A stretch of 58,380 nt of DNA from Chitinophaga pinensis (lineage in GTDB: Bacteria; Bacteroidota; Bacteroidia; UKL13-3), in assembly GCA_945898275.1 (NCBI GenBank), contig CAMDHZ010000018.1, forward strand, positions 1 through 58,380, given 5' to 3'. The translations under genes and the position numbers were made by a program. The notes beneath the pieces were generated by a model that saw nothing but the letters and a program-made list of their open reading frames with translations, was not told the DNA's origin and did not search any database. Position 1 is the first letter of the stretch, and each line of letters starts with the position of its first letter. This document shows, in pieces, positions 54,176 to 58,380 of the stretch.

Positions 54176-54201
54176 CGCCACTTTTCACCACTTTCTCCCA
54201 C
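54176..54201 (-). promoter_or_regulatory. Probable MraZ operator (three GTGG boxes)
   Basis: On the minus strand GTGGGA, GTGGTG and GTGGCG follow one another with 4-nt spacers of A/G, a 10-bp period. MraZ is known to bind direct repeats of TGGG/GTGG type at this spacing upstream of mraZ. The array ends 42 nt before the ATG. Confidence 0.75.
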
Positions 54202-54297
54202 TTTGTTAAAAAAATGCGACATTTCCACATTATTGTGGATAGAATTAAACCCTCTAAAGCCTTGCTAATTATAGTGCTGAGAACATTTTAAACTTTA

Positions 54298-54350
54298 GTG
54301 GGAAGAAATAAGGATGTTCAAAACTGTTTAGAATATGTGGATTAGTGTGG
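54298..54350 (+). promoter_or_regulatory. Additional GTGG boxes facing the protease gene
   Basis: Plus-strand GTGG occurs at 54298-54302 (GTGGG), 54337-54340 and 54347-54350; the last two are exactly 10 bp apart, the MraZ-type spacing. A further GTGG at 54235 and CCAC at 54225 form a small inverted pair. Overlap with DnaA-box-like TGTGGATTA is possible. Confidence 0.35.
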
Positions 54351-54409
54351 AAAACTTAACCATTTAAAGTTTGTCTTTCGTATAGTTGAATTCTAATACT
54401 TATTGATTA

Positions 54410-54838
54410 ATGCCCATTTTTTCTATTCCTATTGAACCGATAGCCTTAGAGGCAGACAATTATCATTTTTTTATTGCTGTAAAAATTGGGGTTAAATCTG
54501 CGCGACTATTACTCGACACTGGGGCTTCAAGAACGGCCTTTGACAATGAGAAATTCTTAAAATTTACCAAAGGAAAACACTTTAATCCCTTGGAAGTACA
54601 ATCGGTAGGATTAGGCTCAAACGAAGTTTTTACAACTATAAGCAGCCTAAGTTCAATAAAATTTGGGGAATTAAAACTAACACATGTTGAGGTTGCAGTG
54701 CTTAATCTTTCACATGTGAATGCAGCATACCAAAATATCAATGTTCCTGAAATTGATGGGGTTTTAGGAGCAGATTTGCTGATGAAACTTAAAGCCACAA
54801 TCAATTTAAAAAAACTAGAACTAAAGTTAATTGGCTAA
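54410..54838 (+). CDS. Retropepsin-like aspartic protease domain protein
   Basis: A 142-residue protein with the fold signatures of clan AA single-domain aspartic proteases: the catalytic motif in LLLDTGASRTAFD (about residues 39-51) and the second hydrophobic-hydrophobic-Gly-like motif EIDGVLGADLLMKL near the end. Like retropepsins it would need to dimerise to form an active site with two aspartates. No signal peptide or membrane helix is seen, so it should be cytoplasmic. It is transcribed divergently from mraZ and lies 54 nt before the carboxylase gene. Its substrate is unknown. Confidence 0.85.
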   Translation: MPIFSIPIEPIALEADNYHFFIAVKIGVKSARLLLDTGASRTAFDNEKFLKFTKGKHFNPLEVQSVGLGSNEVFTTISSLSSIKFGELKLTHVEVAVLNLSHVNAAYQNINVPEIDGVLGADLLMKLKATINLKKLELKLIG

Positions 54839-54861
54839 ACTCAAGAAATCAATAATTTCAA

Positions 54862-54869
54862 TACATTTG
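54862..54869 (+). promoter_or_regulatory. -7 promoter element of the carboxylase gene
   Basis: TACATTTG fits TAnnTTTG, 23 nt before the ATG; no good -33 element. Confidence 0.45.
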
Positions 54870-54892
54870 CCACAAAGCAAGCCCCAAAATAT

Positions 54893-56512
54893 ATGCAACA
54901 ATTAGTTGAACAATTAAACGAAAGACTTACCAAGATTTACGAAGGTGGTGGACAAAAAGCAGCAGCAAAACAGAAAGAAAAAGGCAAGATGCTTGCCCGT
55001 GAAAGGGTTTCCTATTTATTAGATGAGGACAAGCCTCAGCTTGAAATTGGCGCTTTAGCTGGCTATGAAATGTATGAAGAACATGGTGGATGCCCTGGGG
55101 GCGGTGTGGTTGTTGTAATGGGTTATGTAAGTGGACGACAATGCATCGTGGTAGCCAATGATGCTACCGTAAAAGCGGGCGCATGGTTTCCAATCACAGG
55201 AAAAAAGAATTTAAGAGCACAAGAAATCTCTATTGAAAATAAGTTGCCAATTATCTATTTGGTGGACAGTGCAGGAGTTTACCTGCCTATGCAGGATGAA
55301 ATTTTCCCTGATAAAGAACATTTTGGAAGAATTTTTAGAAACAATGCGGTGATGAGCAGCATGGGCATTACCCAAATTGCAGCGGTAATGGGCTCTTGTG
55401 TGGCAGGTGGAGCATACTTACCAATAATGAGTGACGAGGCGATGATAGTAGATAAGACTGGCTCTATCTTTTTAGCAGGTTCTTATCTTGTTAAAGCAGC
55501 TATTGGCGAAGACATAGACAACGAAACTTTAGGAGGCGCCTCTACTCATTGTGAGATTAGTGGCGTAACTGATTATAAATTTGAAAACGATGCGGCATGC
55601 TTGGATAGAATTAAGCGCATCATGGATAAAATTGGAGATTTTGATAAGGCAGGTTTTAACCGCGCTGCCCCTGTAGCTCCAGCCAAAGACATGGCAGATA
55701 TTTACCCAGCTGTAAATAATTTTACCAAACCTTTTGATGTCATGGAAATTATAGAAAGGCTAGTAGATGCTGGTAGTTTTGACCCGTATAAAGAACTTTA
55801 TGGAAAAACCATTACTTGCGGCTATGCGCGCATTGATGGCTGGGCTGTAGGAATTGTGGCCAATAACAGATTAGTGGTTAAGGCTAAAAAGCCTAAACAA
55901 AGTGCCAATGACAATCCTATGGAAATGCAAATTGGTGGGGTTATATACAGCGATAGTGCTGATAAGGCTGCCCATTTTATCATGAATTGCAATCAAAAGA
56001 AAATTCCTTTGGTTTTCTTGCAAGATGTAACAGGATTTATGGTAGGCTCGCGCAGCGAGCATGGCGGAATTATCAAAGATGGTGCTAAATTGGTTAATGC
56101 TCAAGCTAACTCAGTTGTGCCTAAATTTACCATTATTACGGGCAATAGTTATGGCGCAGGGAATTATGCAATGTGTGGCAAAGCCTACGACCCTAGATTA
56201 ATTGCTGCTTGGCCTAATGCTAAAATTGCGGTAATGGGTGGTGCACAAGCAGCTAAGGTTTTACTTCAAATTGAAGAAGCTGCGTTAAAATCTCGTGGAG
56301 AAGTGATTGATGAGGTAAAACAACAAGCTTTACTAGAAAAGATTACCGAAAGATACGAACGTCAAACGGAACCATATTATGCTGCAGCGCGTTTGTGGGT
56401 GGATGCAATTATCAATCCAATAGAAACCCGCAAATGGATTAGTATGGGCATTGAAGCGGCAAATCATGCACCACTTACTAAAGAGTTTAGACCAGGTGTA
56501 ATTCGCGCTTAA
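54893..56512 (+). CDS. Acyl-CoA carboxylase carboxyltransferase subunit (methylcrotonyl-CoA type)
   Basis: A 539-residue carboxyltransferase of the crotonase-like fold, the beta subunit of a biotin-dependent acyl-CoA carboxylase. Features: YLVDSAGVYLPMQDEIFPD, GSCVAGGAYLPIMSDEA with its oxyanion-hole glycines, SIFLAGSYLVKAAIGE, LGGASTHCEISGV and, in the second half, GSYGAGNYAMCGKAYDPR-like NSYGAGNYAMCGKAYDPR and AVMGGAQAAKVL. The overall pattern is nearer to methylcrotonyl-CoA carboxylase (leucine breakdown) than to the propionyl-CoA enzyme. The biotin-carrying subunit is not in the window. It converges on polA, the two stops sharing TTAA. Confidence 0.88.
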   Translation: MQQLVEQLNERLTKIYEGGGQKAAAKQKEKGKMLARERVSYLLDEDKPQLEIGALAGYEMYEEHGGCPGGGVVVVMGYVSGRQCIVVANDATVKAGAWFPITGKKNLRAQEISIENKLPIIYLVDSAGVYLPMQDEIFPDKEHFGRIFRNNAVMSSMGITQIAAVMGSCVAGGAYLPIMSDEAMIVDKTGSIFLAGSYLVKAAIGEDIDNETLGGASTHCEISGVTDYKFENDAACLDRIKRIMDKIGDFDKAGFNRAAPVAPAKDMADIYPAVNNFTKPFDVMEIIERLVDAGSFDPYKELYGKTITCGYARIDGWAVGIVANNRLVVKAKKPKQSANDNPMEMQIGGVIYSDSADKAAHFIMNCNQKKIPLVFLQDVTGFMVGSRSEHGGIIKDGAKLVNAQANSVVPKFTIITGNSYGAGNYAMCGKAYDPRLIAAWPNAKIAVMGGAQAAKVLLQIEEAALKSRGEVIDEVKQQALLEKITERYERQTEPYYAAARLWVDAIINPIETRKWISMGIEAANHAPLTKEFRPGVIRA

Positions 56513-58380
56513 TGCGCTTCTAACCAGTTTTCGCCAACCCCAACTTCTGCTACCACAGGAGTTAACAACTGCATGGCCGATTCCATATTGGATGTAACCA
56601 ATGGTTTTAGCAATTCTATTTCGCTCTTATGTGTATCAAAAATAAGTTCATCATGCACTTGTAAAACCATGCGCGAATGTACTATGCCATTGGCAGGGTC
56701 TTTCATGGCTAAGTGGATTTTAATCATAGCCATTTTAATCATATCGGCAGCAGAGCCTTGTATAGGCGCATTGATTGCGTTTCGCTCTGCAAAACCCCTA
56801 ACCGTAAAATTAGCAGAATTGATGTCCCTTAAATACCGTCTTCTGCCCATGATGGTTTCTACATAACCATTTTCTTTGGCAAAGTTGATGGTATCATCCA
56901 TGTATCTTTTGATTCCCGGATACGACTTAAAATATTCTTCAATAATTTGTGCAGCTTCCTTTCTGCTAATGCCTAAGTTTTGGCTCAACCCAAAAGCACT
57001 TTGGCCGTATATAATTCCAAAATTAACGGCCTTCGCATTGCGCCTTTCCTCTGGTGTTACTTCTGCCAATGACTTATTATAAACTCTAGCAGCAGTTGCA
57101 GCATGAATGTCGAGTTTATTCTCAAAAGCGTCTATCATGGCCTCCTCTTTTGCAACCGAAGCAATAATTCTAAGTTCTATTTGAGAGTAATCTGCACTTA
57201 ATAATACATACTCTTCATTGCGGGGAATAAAGGCTTTTCGCACCTCTTTGCCTCTATCTGTTTTGATTGGTATGTTTTGCAGATTTGGATTGGTAGAACT
57301 TAATCTACCAGTTGCAGCAACCGCCTGGTTAAAGCTGGTATGCACCCTTCCTGTTAAAGGATTAATCATGGTTGGCAAGGCATCTACATAAGTAGATTTT
57401 AACTTTTGCATTTGCCTTACGGTTAAAATCTTTTTTACAATTTCATGTTCAGACAATCCTAGTAAAACGTCCTCGTCTGTTTTATACTGGCCAGTTTTGG
57501 TTTTCTTGGCTTTTGGGTCAAGTTTTAAATGGTCAAATAAAACTTCGCCCAGCTGTTTTGGTGAGCTAATGTTAAAAGGAACTCCTGCAAGTGCTAAAAT
57601 ATCTTTTTCTAAAATATGCAGTTCTGCTTCTAGTTCTTTAGAGTAATCATTTAAAAATGCCTCATTAATTTTAATGCCTTCAATTTCCATGTCACTTAAC
57701 ACATCAATTAGAGGGAGTTCCAAATTTTCTAATAAATCAAACCCATTTTTTTCTAGTAACTCTGGTGCTAGCTTTTGTTTTAATTGAAGGGTAATATCTG
57801 CATCCTCGGCAGCGTATTCTTTCACTTTCTCCAAGTCAACATCGCGCATGCTCAATTGGTTTTTTCCCTTTTTGCCAATGAGTTCTGTTATGCTAACAGG
57901 CTGATAACCGAGATAAATTCCACTTAAGTAATCCATGCCATGTCTAAGGTCTGCATCAATTATATAATGCGCCAACATGGTATCAAATAACTTTCCTTTA
58001 AGTGTAAGTCCGTAGCGCTTTAAGATATTAAGATCATACTTAATATTCTGACCAATTTTTGTAATGGTTTCACTTAGGAAAATGGGTTCAAATCTTTTCA
58101 ATATTTGCTGTGCGGCTTCGAAGTTTTCTGGGCAGGGTATGTACCAAGCATGGTGAGACTTAACTGCGAAAGAGAGTCCAACAATATCGGCTTCTGTACT
58201 TTCTAGTTGAGAGGTTTCTGTATCAAAACACACTTCTGTGTATTGCAGGAGTTCTGTTAAACAGTTATTTATTTCTTCTTCGGTTTGAACCAAAAGATAT
58301 TGATGCGGTGTATCTAGGATAGATGCAAAGTTTTGGGGTTGGTCTTCTGTGCTGGGTAGGTGATCTAGGCGCGGGGGGGG
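56509..58380 (-). CDS. polA: DNA polymerase I (5' part missing)
   Basis: The frame enters from the right edge, so the 5' nuclease domain is missing; about 624 C-terminal codons are present. The 3'-5' proofreading domain has all three exo motifs: VCFDTETSQLE, KIGQNIKYDLNIL and YAAEDADITLQL, so proofreading is probably intact. The polymerase domain has motif A (LLSADYSQIELRIIAS), motif B (RRNAKAVNFGIIYGQSAFGL) and motif C (VLQVHDELIFD). The frame stays open through the window end; the apparent TTG start near 58293 is not a real start. The last 8 bases are all G and would encode a proline run. Confidence 0.96.
   Translation of the reverse strand, partial: PPPRLDHLPSTEDQPQNFASILDTPHQYLLVQTEEEINNCLTELLQYTEVCFDTETSQLESTEADIVGLSFAVKSHHAWYIPCPENFEAAQQILKRFEPIFLSETITKIGQNIKYDLNILKRYGLTLKGKLFDTMLAHYIIDADLRHGMDYLSGIYLGYQPVSITELIGKKGKNQLSMRDVDLEKVKEYAAEDADITLQLKQKLAPELLEKNGFDLLENLELPLIDVLSDMEIEGIKINEAFLNDYSKELEAELHILEKDILALAGVPFNISSPKQLGEVLFDHLKLDPKAKKTKTGQYKTDEDVLLGLSEHEIVKKILTVRQMQKLKSTYVDALPTMINPLTGRVHTSFNQAVAATGRLSSTNPNLQNIPIKTDRGKEVRKAFIPRNEEYVLLSADYSQIELRIIASVAKEEAMIDAFENKLDIHAATAARVYNKSLAEVTPEERRNAKAVNFGIIYGQSAFGLSQNLGISRKEAAQIIEEYFKSYPGIKRYMDDTINFAKENGYVETIMGRRRYLRDINSANFTVRGFAERNAINAPIQGSAADMIKMAMIKIHLAMKDPANGIVHSRMVLQVHDELIFDTHKSEIELLKPLVTSNMESAMQLLTPVVAEVGVGENWLEAH
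58282..58291 (-). repeat. GGTTCAAACC dispersed repeat, copy 14
   Basis: Lies in polA, read as Val-Gln-Thr-Glu; exact 15-base extended form. Confidence 0.85.

Noticed and set aside
54135-54230. Upstream extension of mraZ by 32 codons
   Set aside because: It would code through the GTGG operator array and has no similarity to MraZ, which starts at the GEYEVKMD region.
54222-54354. Four TGTGGA sites resembling DnaA boxes in the mraZ spacer, possible replication origin
   Set aside because: None matches the full consensus TTATCCACA, no AT-rich unwinding element or dnaA gene is nearby, and MraZ-type boxes explain the GTGG content better.

Overview
The window is AT-rich bacterial DNA from a member of the Bacteroidota; I do not name a genus. 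Evidence: two proteins end in type IX secretion (T9SS) type A sorting domains, lipoproteins carry K/Q plus acidic residues just after the lipobox Cys, many genes are preceded by the TAnnTTTG promoter element with few Shine-Dalgarno sites, and the division/cell-wall cluster has the Bacteroidota order (no murF or ddl inside, an FtsL-like gene, a long MraY). Both ends cut genes: lysS at the left and polA at the right. The last eight bases are all G and may be an end artefact.

Left part (1-15.6 kb): lysS; a lone receiver protein; two tandem paralogous LruC-domain lipoproteins; a secreted TPR protein; a coiled-coil zinc-ribbon protein; a small lipocalin-like lipoprotein; Nif3; a family 2 glycosyltransferase preceded by a previously uncalled 39-residue lipoprotein gene; DedA; a secreted unknown; and a three-gene set (sigma-54 activator, receiver protein, and sugar transferase fused to a receiver-like domain) that looks like an exopolysaccharide control module.

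Middle (15.6-38.7 kb): a 2872-residue surface protein built from four beta-helix modules of about 580 residues; a Cys/Met trans-sulfuration enzyme; a TerB-like protein; a secreted unknown; an ECF sigma factor; QueD/PTPS and FolE (overlapping pterin genes); HutI; a PIG-L deacetylase; a kelch T9SS protein; the Fe-S pair Nfu/Mrp; a LytS/LytTR two-component pair; and a radical SAM/SPASM gene.

Right part (38.7-58.4 kb): a compact leftward dcw operon mraZ-rsmH-ftsL-ftsI-murE-mraY-murD-ftsW-murG-murC-ftsQ-ftsA-ftsZ, with the radical SAM gene 3 nt behind ftsZ. Three GTGG boxes at 10-bp spacing lie before mraZ. Divergent from mraZ are a retropepsin-like protease and the carboxyltransferase subunit of an acyl-CoA carboxylase, which converges on polA.

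The most striking non-gene signal is a dispersed oriented inverted repeat, GGTTCAAACC (extended TTGGTTCAAACCGAA). It occurs 14 times exactly, 12 of them inside genes in four codon phases, plus five shorter relatives. It resembles an uptake-sequence or HIP-type genomic motif and I know of no description of it. No tRNA, rRNA, CRISPR, IS element or prophage was seen.
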